A stretch of 64,000 bases of DNA from Planctomyces sp. SH-PL62 (GTDB lineage Bacteria > Planctomycetota > Planctomycetia > Isosphaerales > Isosphaeraceae). The position numbers were made by a program, and so were the translations under genes. Of the stretch, positions 26,213-36,836 are shown in pieces (the first letter of the stretch is position 1; every line of letters begins with the position of its first letter). The notes under the pieces were generated by a model, which saw only the letters and a program-made list of their open reading frames with translations, was not told where the DNA came from and made no database searches. Where the stretch lies: positions 6,076,001 through 6,140,000 of the forward strand of contig NZ_CP011273.1 of assembly GCF_001610895.1 (NCBI RefSeq). The letters are read 5' to 3'.

Positions 26213-26743
26213 ATGGCTACGCAACACGGAATCATGGAGAAGCCGAAGACCGAGACCAGTTCGGCGACCAAGCCCGCCCCCCAGGCCGCCACGCCCGTGA
26301 CCAGGCGTCCGGACGCGTCCGCCCCCGCGGGGTGGGAACCGATCCGCCGGATGCGCGAGGAGCTCGACCGGCTCTTCGAGCAGACCTTCGGCGGCTGGCC
26401 CGTCCTGTTCGAGGCCCCGACGGCGAATGATCGCTGGGGGCTCGAACTCCTGGAAAAAGACGACGCCCTGATCGTCCGCGCCGAGGCCCCCGGCTTCGAG
26501 ACCGACGACTTCGACGTCCAGGTCAAGCACGACCATCTCATGCTCCGGGCCTTCCACAAGACCGAGCCCAAGATGGAAGGGGACGTCCGAGAATGGAGCC
26601 GACGCGAACTCTACCGGTCGGTGCCGCTCCCCTCGGGGATCGACGCCTCCCGCGTCGAGGCCGACTACCACAACGGCGTCCTGACCGTCACCCTCCCCAA
26701 GCCGGCCGAGTGCCAGCCCAAGCGGATCACCGTCAAGGGCTGA
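26213..26743 (+). CDS. Small heat-shock protein, Hsp20/alpha-crystallin family
   Basis: 176 residues. Variable N-terminal arm of about 60 residues (Ala/Pro/Thr-rich), then WEPIRRMREELDRLFEQTF and an alpha-crystallin domain (LIVRAEAPGFETDDFDVQV ... VEADYHNGVLTVTLPK), the second stretch being the classic A-x-x-x-N-G-V-L motif. An ATP-independent cytosolic holdase. The perfect AGGAGG ribosome-binding site 5 bases before the ATG suggests strong translation. It converges on lldP with a hairpin between. Confidence 0.93.
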   Translation: MATQHGIMEKPKTETSSATKPAPQAATPVTRRPDASAPAGWEPIRRMREELDRLFEQTFGGWPVLFEAPTANDRWGLELLEKDDALIVRAEAPGFETDDFDVQVKHDHLMLRAFHKTEPKMEGDVREWSRRELYRSVPLPSGIDASRVEADYHNGVLTVTLPKPAECQPKRITVKG

Positions 26744-26767
26744 TCCCCAAGGGCTGATCCCGGCCCC

Positions 26768-26802
26768 CGGCCGCCCCGGCGTTCATCCCGCCGGGACGGC
26801 CG
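26768..26802. terminator. Hairpin between convergent hsp20 and lldP
   Basis: CGGCCGCCCCGGCG / CGCCGGGACGGCCG, 13 of 14 pairs with a 7-base loop, overlapping the stop codon of lldP. There is no T-tract, so termination efficiency is uncertain. Confidence 0.5.
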
Positions 26803-28464
26803 CGAGGGCGGGGGCGAACCGAGCGACCAGCCAGACCACGGCCGCCACGCAGGCGACCATCGCCAGGCTGTGCCGGAACGCGGCTCGCAGGACCACGCCC
26901 TCGCGACCCACCTCTCCCGTCGCGGCCGCGGCCACCACGATCGACGCCGCCGCGATCATCTTCCCCATCGCCCCGCCCGACGAATTCGCGGCCCCCATCA
27001 AGATCGGCGACAGATCGAGATGCGTCGCCGTGATCCGCTGGAGGTTGCCGAACAGGACGTTGCTAGACGTGATCGAACCCGTCAGCGCCGTCCCCAACCA
27101 GCCCAGCAGCGTCCCGAACACCGGGTAGAGTTCGCGTCCCGCGCGAGTGAACGCCAGGCCCAGCACGGCGTCCATCCCCGAGTACCGCGTGACGTACCCC
27201 AGGGCCAGCATGCAAAGGATGGCGAGCGCCGCCGTCCGCATCCGTCGCAGCGTCCCCAGCATGATCCGGGCCTGCCGGCTCGGCCCCGCCCCATCGCCAG
27301 GCCGCCGACCACCGCCGCCAGCCACACCGCCGTCCCGATCGCCGAGAGCGGGCTCACGTCCAGCACCGCCGTCTCCAGGTCGGCCGTCGTCGGGACCGCG
27401 CGGCCCGTCACCGCCTCACCCCTCGCGACCTTCTGATGCAGCACCCCCACCTGCGGCTTCCACGACCAGCGGGCGTCCAGCCACCCCTTGACCGATGGAG
27501 TCCCCCACGCCTCGACCGCCGGCGCCACCCAGACCATCACCCCGATCGTCAACAGGACGAACGGCAACCAGCCGGCGGCCACCTCCCGGATCGAGAGCCG
27601 CCGGGCCTCCCCCTCGCCCCCCTCCGCGTCGTCCTCCTCGAATCGCCAGGGTCGTCGCGGTTTCCACAGCCGAAGCGCGACCACCCCGGCGGCCAGGCTC
27701 GCAGCGGCCGAGGCGATCGAGACCAGCTCGACCCCGACGAACCGGGCCCAGAGGAGTTGGACCGTCGCATACGTCCCCCCGACCGCCAGCAACGGGGGCC
27801 AGGCGCCGAACGCCCGCCGAGGCCCGGCCACGATCGCCGAGAGCCAGAACGGGGCCGCCAGCGTCGTCAGGAACAGGAGCCTCGACGTGGTCACGCTGAG
27901 CGCCTCCACGTCCATCCCGGAGACCGCGCCCAGGGTCGTCAGCGGGATGCCCACGCTCCCCCAGCTCACCGACGCCGTGTTGGCCACCAGGGCCAGCACG
28001 GCGGCCTGGAGCGGCCGGAACCCCAGCCCCGCCAGGAACGCCGAGGCGATCGCCACCGGGGCCCCGAACCCCGCGCAGCCCTCCAAAAAGCTGCCGAACG
28101 AGAAGGCCACCAGCACCGCCTGGACCCGACGGTCGGGCGAGAGCCGCGCGATCGACGCCTTCATCAACTCGAACCGGCCGGTCGCCACCGCCAGGTCGTA
28201 CAGGAACATCGCCGCCACGATCAGGTAGACGATCCGGATCAGCGCGAAGACCGCCCCCGTCCCGGCCGCCGCCGCCGCCATCGACCAGGGCATCCCGAAC
28301 CCCAGGACGGCCGTCGCCAGGGCCGTCGCCAACGCCGCCGCCGCCGCCGTCCAGGCCGGGACCCGATTCGAGACCAGCAGCCCCATCAGCGTCAGGATCG
28401 GCAGGGCCGCGAGCAGCGTCGAGATCGGCCAGCTCCCGATCGGGTCGTAATTCTGTGTCCACAT
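26783..28464 (-). CDS. lldP: L-lactate permease (frameshifted as given)
   Basis: The N-terminal part, from [19 protein letters not shown] to about residue 395, and the C-terminal part, containing [19 protein letters not shown], both match lactate permease but lie in different frames. The switch is near 27284-27292, inside GGGGCGGGGCC on the coding strand, and one missing base restores a protein of about 560 residues, the family's normal length with 12 to 14 membrane segments. It would import lactate or glycolate with protons. Because the same one-base loss affects other genes in the window, sequencing error is more likely than a true pseudogene. ATG 28464 starts at the conserved family N-terminus. 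Confidence 0.85.
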
Positions 28465-28711
28465 CGGCCGAGAACCCCCAGGGCGCCGGGCCGCCCGCCT
28501 CGAATCGCGTTGGAACGGCCGCCACATTAATAGATGATGAGGCCCGCCGAAAGGGCCCCCCGGAACCCCGACGACCGATCCGCCCGAGCCTTTGCCAGGG
28601 GAGCAGGCTTGACCACGGCGCGAACCGGAGGTTAAGGTGAAACCAGTGTTTCGTCGCTACGACCGCGCGCCCTCTCCGGCCCGCGCCGGGCGTCTGGGAA
28701 GGAGTCGACGG

Positions 28712-29053
28712 GTGCTAATCGAGATCTCGACGCGACACGGCGAGCTGACCCCGGCCCAGCGGCAACGCCTGCAAGAAAAAGCGGAAAAGTTGACCAGATT
28801 CGGCCGACTCATGTCGATCGAGATCGCGACCTCGCAAGAGAAAGCGATCTGGAACGTGGAGTTTCAGGTCTCCGCCGAACATAAGAACGACTTCGTGGCC
28901 ACCGAAAGCGGCCCGACGCTCGAAGCGGCGGCGGACCAGTGCCTGCACAAGATCGAGACCCAGCTTCGGCGATTCAAAGAGAAGTCGCAGAACCACAAGG
29001 GCGACGTCCCTCAGGGCGGGGATCCCTCGCGATCGGTCGGCGAGATCGACTGA
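28712..29053 (+). CDS. hpf: Ribosome hibernation-promoting factor / YfiA family (short form)
   Basis: 113 residues: IEISTRHGELTPAQRQRLQE, WNVEFQVSAEHKNDFVA and ATESGPTLEAAADQCLHKIE fit the S30AE/HPF fold, which binds the decoding region of idle 30S subunits. The C-terminal domain of long HPF is absent. I prefer GTG at 28712, with AAGGAG 7 bases upstream; the open frame continues to 28637 but those residues are Arg/Pro-rich. It heads the hpf-ptsN-ptsH-ptsI cluster, an arrangement similar to that around rpoN in proteobacteria, though rpoN itself is not here. Confidence 0.88.
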   Translation: MLIEISTRHGELTPAQRQRLQEKAEKLTRFGRLMSIEIATSQEKAIWNVEFQVSAEHKNDFVATESGPTLEAAADQCLHKIETQLRRFKEKSQNHKGDVPQGGDPSRSVGEID

Positions 29054-29287
29054 TCCAGGCGGGCCCGGACCGGAGAGGAACCACCCCGAGACGCGTTCTG
29101 TCGTAGAAACAACTCCCGACGCCTCCCGCTCCGATCAGAGCGGACCCCGGATCTCGGCCTCGCCGACTCCGAAGGCGGCCGGGACCCGGACGCACCGCCC
29201 CCCCTTCGAATGGTTCGTGAGGGCGCGGGGGCGGGGCCGGGATGAAGAGGAAGCGATCGGCCTGGCGGCCCGTCGATGGAGGGGCTG

Positions 29288-29758
29288 ATGAAGTTATTGG
29301 ATTTCGTGGTCCGGGACAGCATCATCGTGGACCTGAAGGCCACGACGAAGGAAGAAGCGATCCGGGAGATGGTCGCCGGCCTGAATACGGCCGGGCAGCT
29401 CCCCGACGGCGAGGTGGAGAGCGTCATCCGCGCCATCCTGAACCGCGAGGAGCTGGGCTCCACCGGGATCGGCATGGGCGTGGCGGTCCCCCACACCCGG
29501 CATCAGACGCTCCAGCGGCTGATCGGCACCGTGGCCCTCTCGCCCCAAGGGGTCGATTTCGCGGCCCTGGACGACGAGCCGGTCGACATCTTCTTCCTGC
29601 TGGTGTCGCCCCACAACCAACCCGGCGACCACCTGCGGGCGCTCGAGAACATCTCCCGACACCTTAAGGACGAGCGCTTCGTGAGCTTCCTGCGGCAGTC
29701 GAAATCGCCGCAGGACGTGGTCGAGGTCCTGGAAGAGGCCGACGGGGCCGCCGTCTGA
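29288..29758 (+). CDS. ptsN: PTS nitrogen-regulatory IIA protein (EIIA-Ntr)
   Basis: 156 residues of the PTS EIIA type 2 domain. GIGMGVAVPHTRH contains the phospho-acceptor His69. ILNREELGSTGIG and DIFFLLVSPHNQPGDHL match the family. It should receive phosphate from HPr and act as a regulator rather than in sugar transport, since no IIB/IIC partner lies near. ATG 29288 is preceded by GGAGGGG; an ATG four codons upstream (29276) is less well placed. An 18-pair hairpin separates it from ptsH. Confidence 0.92.
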   Translation: MKLLDFVVRDSIIVDLKATTKEEAIREMVAGLNTAGQLPDGEVESVIRAILNREELGSTGIGMGVAVPHTRHQTLQRLIGTVALSPQGVDFAALDDEPVDIFFLLVSPHNQPGDHLRALENISRHLKDERFVSFLRQSKSPQDVVEVLEEADGAAV

Positions 29759-29775
29759 CGTCTTGACGACACCCG

Positions 29776-29823
29776 CGCCGGTTGCGACGCCCCCTCCAGA
29801 TCGGGGGGGCGTCGCAACCGGCG
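29776..29823. promoter_or_regulatory. Long perfect hairpin between ptsN and ptsH
   Basis: CGCCGGTTGCGACGCCCC paired with GGGGCGTCGCAACCGGCG, 18 perfect pairs and a loop of about 12 bases. There is no T-tract, so it may act as an RNA stabiliser, attenuator or partial terminator separating expression of ptsN from ptsH-ptsI. Confidence 0.6.
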
Positions 29824-29927
29824 GGACGAACCGCGAACGACACGAAACAACTCGCCGCGACGGTACGGCCCTCGGGCCGGCGGGCCGCACCGCCGGGAGC
29901 CGCGGAATCCGATCGCCTTCGGCGCGC

Positions 29928-30278
29928 ATGCCGATCGAGCCGCTGATGATCCACGAAACGACCGTCGCCCGCCGCTGGATCGAGATCCTCAACAGTCTAG
30001 GGCTCCACTTGCGGCCCGCCGACAAGTTCGTGAAGCTCGCGCTGAGGTATCGTTCGGACGTGCGCGTCCACTACAACGGCGGCTGCTTCAACGGCAAGAG
30101 CATCCTCGACCTCACCTCGCTGGCCGCCGAATGCGGCACGCGGATGGAAGTCGAGGCCCGCGGCCCCGACGCCGAGGAAGCCGTGGCCGCCCTGGCCGCC
30201 CTGGCGGAAGCCCGGTTCTACGAGGACGACGACGGCGAGCCCCTCGGCGCGCCGGCGGACGCGGAGCCGCCCCGATGA
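29928..30278 (+). CDS. ptsH: HPr-family phosphocarrier protein
   Basis: 116 residues. NSLGLHLRPADKFVKLALRY contains the active His27 (GLHARPA in most HPr) and NGKSILDLTSL the Ser58 position phosphorylated by HPr kinase in some bacteria; no HPr kinase gene is in the window. It passes phosphate from EI (downstream) to EIIA-Ntr (upstream). The C-terminal tail is acidic. ATG 29928 is chosen; ATG 29946 is an alternative, and neither has a strong ribosome-binding site. Its stop overlaps an ATG (ATGA, 30275) that is in another frame from the EI core. Confidence 0.85.
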   Translation: MPIEPLMIHETTVARRWIEILNSLGLHLRPADKFVKLALRYRSDVRVHYNGGCFNGKSILDLTSLAAECGTRMEVEARGPDAEEAVAALAALAEARFYEDDDGEPLGAPADAEPPR

Positions 30279-32214
30279 CCTTGGGGATCGACGGCACATC
30301 CTGGCGCGGAGACGGCGGGCCGTCGCGAGGGCCCTCGCCCGAGCCGGCGTCCTCCGGCGAACCGCCCCGGCCGCGGCCCGCCCCCCGCCGACGCCGGCCC
30401 CCCACGACCCCGCCCCGGAGCAGGTCTTCCAGGGGATCGGCGTGAGCCCCGGGATCGCCATCGGGCCGGTGGTGGTGCTGGACCCCCAGGGGATGCGGCT
30501 CCCGCCGCGCAAGATCGCCCCCGAGGCCGTCCCCGGCGAGGTCGCGCGGCTCGAGCAGGCGCTCGCCGCCGCCGCCGCCGAGGGCGCGCAGGCCGAGGCC
30601 GAGGCCCGCCAGCGCCTGGGCCCGCAATACGCCGAGATCCTCGCCGCCCACGCGGCCATGATCGAGGACCCCCAGCTCCGGGCCGACGCCCGCGCCCGGA
30701 TCGAGCAGCACCGGATCTCGGCCGAGCACGCCGTCATCGAGGTCCTCGAAGGCCACGCCGACCGGCTCGAACGCCTCAGCGACTCGCACCTCGCGGCGCG
30801 GGCCGCCGACGTCCGGGACATCGAGGCCCGGATCGTCGGCCAGCTCGTCGGCCTGAGGCCGGGCTCGTTCCTGGACGACCTGGCGACCCCCTCCGTGGTC
30901 CTGGCCCACGACCTGACGCCCAGCGACGCGGCCCAGCTCGACCCCCGCCGGGTCCTGGGATTCGCCACCGAGTCCGGGGGCCGGGCCAGCCACACCGCGA
31001 TCGTCGCGGCGGCCCTGGAGATCCCCGCCGTCGCCGGGATGGGGGCCGTGCTCGTCCACGCCCGCTCGGCCCGCCAGGCGGTCCTCGACGGCGAGGAAGG
31101 GCTGGTCGTGCTCGACCCCTCCCCCGCCACGCTGGCCCGCTACCGCGCCGCGGCCGAGGCCCGGTCGGCCCGCTACCGCACCTTCTCGGAGGAGTCGAGC
31201 CTCCCGGCCGTGACCCTCGACGGCGTCGAGATCGCCCTCTGGGGGAACATCGAGTTCGTCGAGGAGGCGACCGCCTGCCGGAAGTGGGGCGCCGCCGGGA
31301 TCGGCTTGTACCGCACCGAGTTCCTCTACCTGCGCTCCGCCGCCGCCCCCACCGAGGAGGAGCAGTACGAAGCCTACGCGGAGGTCGTCCGCTCGCTCCA
31401 GGGCCGGCCGGTCGTGATCCGGACCCTCGACCTGGGCGCCGACAAGCTGGCCGCCAGCGTCGGCGGCCTCGGGGCCGAGTCCAATCCCGCCCTGGGCCTG
31501 CGCAGCCTCCGCTTCTCGCTGCGGCGTCCGGAACTGTTCCGCACCCAGCTCCGGGCCCTGCTCCGCGCCTCGGCGCTGGGGGACCTGCGGATCCTCCTCC
31601 CCCTGGTCACCACGCTCGACGAGCTTCGCCGCGCCCGCGACCTGCTGGGCGAAGTCGCCGCCGAACTCCGCGCCGAGGGCCGGTCGCTCCGCGAGGGCCT
31701 GCTGCTGGGGATCATGGTGGAGGTGCCGGCGTCCGCCCTCATGGCCGACCGTTTCGCAAAGGAGGTGGACTTCTTCTCGATCGGGACCAACGACCTGATC
31801 CAGTACACCCTGGCCGTCGATCGCACCAACGAGACCGTCGCCCACCTCTACAACGCCGCCGACCCGGCGGTCCTCCGCCTGATCGCCAAGGTGGTCGAGG
31901 CCGCCGCCGCCAGGGGCATCCCCTGCGGGGTCTGCGGCTCGATGGGGGGCGAGTTGCTCTACACCCTCTTCCTCCTGGGGCTGGGGGTGCGCGAGCTGAG
32001 CATGCCGCCGCACCAGCTGCCGGAGGTCCGTCGCCTGATCCGCGGCATCCGAGCCGACCACGCGCGGGCCGTCGCCGCCCGCGCCCTCGAACTCGACACC
32101 GCCGGCGAGGTCCTCGACCTGCTGAAGTCCGCCCTGAAGCCGGCCGACGCGGCCGAGCCGGAACCGACCGGATCCGAGGACCGAGACCGACCCGCGATCG
32201 AAGCGACCCCCTGA
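30275..32214 (+). CDS. ptsI: PTS enzyme I, phosphoenolpyruvate-protein phosphotransferase (probable frameshift near the start)
   Basis: Reading from GTG 30442 gives 590 residues with the whole EI core: GGRASHTAIVA with phospho-His (codon at 30991), GIGLYRTEFLYL, DFFSIGTNDLIQYTL and the catalytic Cys in GVCGSMGGE (codon at 31933). The residues before that GTG (EQVFQGIGVSPGIAIG) are also family-like, so the true start lies upstream. The natural candidate is the ATG at 30275 overlapping the ptsH stop, which needs one base restored, best in the run of six C at 30381-30386. It uses PEP to phosphorylate HPr. Without correction, translation would start at 30442 and lose a few N-terminal residues. 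Confidence 0.88.
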
Positions 32215-32519
32215 CGTCCCCCGGGTTCCCCCGGGCCCCCGGCCGCGCGACGCGGAGCCGGGGCCGCCCGCCGGTGATACTGACCCCGAAGCCGAAACCC
32301 GAACGAGATCGACCCGAGCCGAGACGCCTCACGACGCCCCCCGCGACCAGACGCCCCGCGTTCAAGCCCCCGACGCCCCCAGGGCCCCGAGCCCCGACCC
32401 GTCGAGCGGAATGAACCTCTCCCCCGGCCCCGGATCCGTCCGGGCCGCGACCGCACCGCTCCGGGACGCCGAGCCTCGTGAACGTGGATCGACCGATCGA
32501 CCGAAGCCGCCGCATCTTT

Positions 32520-33197
32520 ATGAGCCAAGCCGTCAAGGTCCGCCTCCGATTCGCCAAGCGCGGCGACCTCCGCCTGACCAGCCACCACGACCTCATGCGC
32601 TGCTTCGAGCGGCTGATGCGGCGGGCGGCGATCCCGGTGGCCGCCACCCAGGGCTTCTCGCCCCGCCCCAAGATCACCTTCGCCCTGGCGATGGGCCTGG
32701 GGATCGCCGGGCTCCGCGAGGTCGTGGACGTCGAGCTGAGCGAACCGATCGAGCTCGACGACTTGCCGGCCCGCCTGGCCTCGACCTCGCCCCCGGGCCT
32801 CGAATGGCTGGAAGCCGAGGCGATGGAGCCCCACTCGCCCCCCCCTCGGCCCGCCTGGGTCGAGTATGAACTGCCGATCCCCGAAGATCGCCGGGAAGGC
32901 CTGGCGACCGCCCTCGAATCCCTGCTGGAGAGCGACAGCCGCATCGTGACCCGGCGTCGACCGGACCGGAAGCGCGACGTCGAATTCGACCTCCGACCGC
33001 TCCTGCTCGACGCCCGCCTGAACGACGAAGGGACCTTTCTCGCCCGTTTGAAGGCCTCGCCCGAAGGCTCGGCGCGCCCCGAGGAAGTCCTCGAATGCCT
33101 CGGCGTCCGCGACCTCCTCGACGGCGGCGCCTTCCTGACGCGCACCCACGTGGAACTGGCCGGCCGAGTCGAGCCGAGCCCGACCGAGCTCACCTGA
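32520..33197 (+). CDS. DUF2344 (TIGR03936) protein, radical-SAM linked family
   Basis: 225 residues: VRLRFAKRGDLRLTSHHDLM and TQGFSPRPKITFALAMGLG are the family's hallmark segments. Members usually stand next to, or fuse with, a radical SAM protein and lie upstream of RNase E/G, as here, where the RNase gene follows after 166 bases; the radical SAM partner is absent. Role unknown, possibly in RNA or ribosome processing. I use ATG 32520, which begins at the conserved core; a GTG at 32478 would add 14 residues. Confidence 0.85.
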   Translation: MSQAVKVRLRFAKRGDLRLTSHHDLMRCFERLMRRAAIPVAATQGFSPRPKITFALAMGLGIAGLREVVDVELSEPIELDDLPARLASTSPPGLEWLEAEAMEPHSPPPRPAWVEYELPIPEDRREGLATALESLLESDSRIVTRRRPDRKRDVEFDLRPLLLDARLNDEGTFLARLKASPEGSARPEEVLECLGVRDLLDGGAFLTRTHVELAGRVEPSPTELT

Positions 33198-33363
33198 ACG
33201 ACCGAAACGAATCGCATCGAATCGCATCGAGCCGAGACGGGGCCGCCCCGCTTCGCCAGGCCCTCCGGCCGCGAAGCCCCGGGTCGACCCCCAACCGCCG
33301 GGCCGCCGAGGCCCGGACGAACGATACAATCCCCGCTAACCGCGATCACCCGGAAGACAGCGC

Positions 33364-36300
33364 ATGAAGAAAGAAATGCTGATCAACGTCCTCCAGCCGG
33401 AGGAGTGCCGGATCGCCATCATCGAGAACGGCGTCCTGGAAGAACTCTACGTCGAGCGCACCAGCCACGAGAGTTACACCGGCAACATCTATAAAGGCAA
33501 GATCGTCAACCTCGAACCGGCCATCCAGGCCGCGTTCGTCGACTTCTCGGTCGGCCGCAACGGCTTCCTCCACGTCTCCGACGTCGAGGCCCAGTATTAC
33601 GACCGCCCCGGCGCCGAAGGGGACGAGCCCGAGCCCCCCGCCGGCCCCTCCGCGGACGGCGGCAACGGCGGCGGGGCCGGCCCCGCGCCCGCGACCGAGA
33701 CCGGGGCCGCGAGCCCCGCCGGGATCGCGAGCCCCGCCGCGATCGCCCCGCCCGCGAACGGCCCGACCTCTCGATCAAGGGCCGTCGCGACCGCTCCGAG
33801 CAGCCCCGGAGCTTCGGCGAGGGACTCGACGACGCGCGCGGGTTCGCCCCCCGCCGCCGCCCGAGCCCCCCCGCGAGCCCGAGTTCCGCGACGACGAGGG
33901 CCGAGGCCCCGGCCGCCCCCGCGAGGCCGGCCCGACCTCCTGGTCCAAGTCCGTCGAGTACGGCCGCGAGCGCGACGTGGAGGACGTCGAGGCGACCGAG
34001 TCCCGCTGGGATCGGACCCGCCGCGAGGAACCCGAACCGTTCGACCCCGACCTCCCCCCCAGCCGCACCGCCCGCCGCCGCGAGCCGGCCCCGACGCCGC
34101 CCCCGCCCCCGGCGGGACGCGAACGCGAGCGCGAGGCCGGGTCCGACTTCGGCTTCCCTCGCGACGAGCGAGGCCGCCCCCGCTCCCTCTTCGGCGAGCC
34201 CGAGGCCCCGGCGCCCCGAGAGTTCGGCGGCGACGTCGAGCCCGAAGGCGAGACCGAGTCCGACGCCTCCCCGTCCGCCCGCCGCGAGCGCGAGCCGCGT
34301 CGAGGCCGCGGCCGGGGACGCACGCGTCCGGCCCAGCCCGTGGACGAAGAGGCCGCCGAGCCCTCCGAGTTCGAGGCCGCGGCCCCGGTCGAGGAGTTCC
34401 CGGACGTCGACTCCGAGGAGCCCCCGCGCCGTCGCGGCGGCCGCGCCGCCATCCGCTCCCGGGGCGGCGACCGGCCCGAGCCCGACCGCCCTCGCGAGAT
34501 CACGCACGTCACGCCTCCCACCCCCGCCGAGCCCCCGCGCAGGGCGGCCCGGCAGGCCGTCGAACCCGAAATCCCCTCCTACCGCCCCGCCGCCGAGCGC
34601 GCCCCCGAGCCCGAGCGGGAACGCGAGCGGGATCGTCCCAGTCGTCCCGCCGCCGCCGAACGTCCCGCCGCGGCCGAACGTCCCGCCGCCGCCGAGACCG
34701 AAGCGGAGCGAAGCCGACACCGGGCCCACGACCGCGCCGGCGAGCCCGGCTACGTCCCCCGTCGCGAGCGGCTGCGGGCGACCGACTTCGACTTCGGCGA
34801 CCGTCCGGGCCCCGGCGAGCGCGCCTATGAGCCCGTCGAGGACGACGACCTTCGCGGCTTCGGCGCGGGGGTCGACGACGATCTCATCGACGTCGACTCG
34901 GACGTCGAAGGTGAGGCGGACTCCGAGGGCGAGGCCGCCGCGGGCCGTCCCGAAGGTCGCGACCGCCGCCGCCGCCGCCGCCGGGGACGCCGCCGCGACC
35001 GCGAGCGGCCGGAATCCCTGGAAGCCTCGGCGACGGGCGAGTCGGATCTGGAAGCCGACGACCTCGCCGAAGGGGACCTCGACGAGATCGTCTCGTTCCG
35101 CGAGCCCGCCCCGGCCTACGGCCGCGGCCGAGGCGTCCCCGACCACCTCGAGGACGAGGACGTCGAGGATCTCGACGACCTGATCGGCGACGCCGACGAC
35201 CTCCACGATCACGACCACGACGAGCCCGTCCGGGCCGCCGTCGAGGAAGAGATCGACCCCGAGCTCGAGCAGGAGATCCGCAAGGAGATCGAGGAGATCG
35301 AGGAGCTGGAGCGCGAGATGGGCCTCCGCGGGCCGATCGAGGCCCGCCCCCGCCGCGGCGACAAGGCCGAGGGCGGCCGCTCCCCCCGCGGTCGCGGCCA
35401 GGTCAAGCCGCCGATCCAGGAGATCTTCCGCCGCGGCGACGAGGTCCTGGTCCAGGTCATCAAGGAGAGCATCGGCACCAAGGGGCCGACCCTCTCCACC
35501 TACATCAGCATCCCCGGCCGCTACCTGGTGCTGATGCCCGGCCTCAACCGCGTCGGCGTCTCCCGCAAGATCGTCGACGAGGGCCAGCGCCGCAAGCTCC
35601 GCGAGATCATGCACGAGCTGAACCCGCCCAAGGGGCTCGGCTTCATCGTCCGCACCGCCGGCCTGGAGCGCACCAAGCGCGAGCTGGCCCGCGACCTGGC
35701 CTACCTGCTGCGGCTCTGGAAGGTCATCCTCCGCCGCATCAAGAAGGCCAAGAGCCCGGCGCCGATCTACCAGGAATCGGACATGATCACCCGGACCATC
35801 CGGGACGTGTTCACCTCCGAGATCGACACCATCTGGATCGACGAGCCGGCCGCCTTCGAGCGCGCCCAGGAGTTCCTCCGCGTGGTCATGCCCCGGTTCG
35901 CCAACCGGGTCAAGCTCTACGACGAGAAGATCCCCCTGTTCCACAAGTACGGCATCGAGGACGAGATCGCCAAGATCCAGCGCCGGCACGTGCCGCTGCC
36001 GGAAGGGGGCTCGATCGTCATCGACCAGACCGAGGCCCTCGTGGCGATCGACGTCAACTCGGGCAACTTCCGGGTCGAGGACGACGCCGAGCGCACGGCC
36101 TACGAGATGAACCTGCGGGCCGCCAAGGAGATCGCCCGCCAGCTCCGGCTCCGCGACCTCGGCGGCGTCATCGTCAACGACTTCATCGACATGCGCGAGG
36201 AGCGGCACCGCCGGGGCGTCGAGCGCGCCCTCCGCGAGGCCATCAAGCGCGACCGGGCCCGCACCAAGGTCCTCCGCATGAGCGCCTTCGGCCTCATCGA

Positions 36301-36679
36301 GATGACCCGCCAGCGGATCCGGCCCAGCCTCAAGCGGTCGGTCTACGAGGACTGCCCGAACTGCGGCGGCGCCGGCGTCGTCAAGTCGGCCGAGAGCATG
36401 GCCATCGACGTCATGCGGATCATCGCCCTGGCCTCGCATCGCGAGGACGTGCGGCGGATCCAGGTCACCGTGGCCCCGGCCGTGGCGACCTATCTCAACA
36501 ACCGCAAGCGGAAGGTGATCGCCCGCATCGAAGCCGAGACCGGCCTGTGCGTCTCGATCCACTTCAAGGAAGGCGTCGGCGCCGAGCACCTCCACATCGA
36601 GTGCCACGACGCCAACAGCGGCGAGATCCGGCTCTTCCCGGCCCCCGCCCACGGCCATCACCACCGCCGCGGCCACTGA
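33364..36679 (+). CDS. rng: Ribonuclease E/G family endoribonuclease with about 600-residue insert in the S1 domain (two frameshifts as given)
   Basis: The N-terminus MLINVLQPEECRIAIIENG and YKGKIVNLEPAIQAAFVDF is the first part of the RNase E S1 domain; the rest, IQEIFRRGDEVLVQVIKES with YLVLMPGLNRVGVSRKI, resumes about 600 residues later. Between them is an acidic/Arg-rich low-complexity region. Catalytic Asp residues are in AIDVNSGNFR and VNDFIDMREE, and CPNCGGAG is the zinc-link Cys pair. Frame changes at about 33744-33770 and 33846-33870 each need one base restored: segment SIKGRRDRSEQPRSFGEGLD lies in one frame and EPPREPEFRDDEGRGPGRP in the next, both protein-like. The corrected protein has about 1105 residues and should process rRNA and mRNA. 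Confidence 0.88.
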
Positions 36680-36708
36680 GCCCGGCGACCCCGCCACACC
36701 ACCCCATC

Positions 36709-36736
36709 CCCCCCTCGCGCCCCGGCGCGAGGGGGG
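36709..36736. terminator. Palindrome at the 3' end of the RNase gene
   Basis: CCCCCCTCGCGC paired with GCGCGAGGGGGG, loop CCCG, 30 bases after the stop; a second weaker pairing (GGCCTTCCCCCC with GGGGGGGAGGCC, 36753-36792) follows before hemB. No T-tract. Related in base content to the CTTCCCCC palindrome family. Confidence 0.5.
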
Positions 36737-36836
36737 CGATCCCAAACCCCACGGCCTTCCCCCCTCGCCTCGTTTCGCCAGGGGGGGAGGCCGTTTGGAT
36801 TCGCACCCGGAAAGACTCCCACCGAGGATCGCCCCC

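Noticed and set aside
3083-28646. Shared 13-mer TTAAGGTGAAACC upstream of the histidine kinase and hpf genes
   Set aside because: A 13-base match is expected by chance several times in 64 kb, and the flanks do not match.
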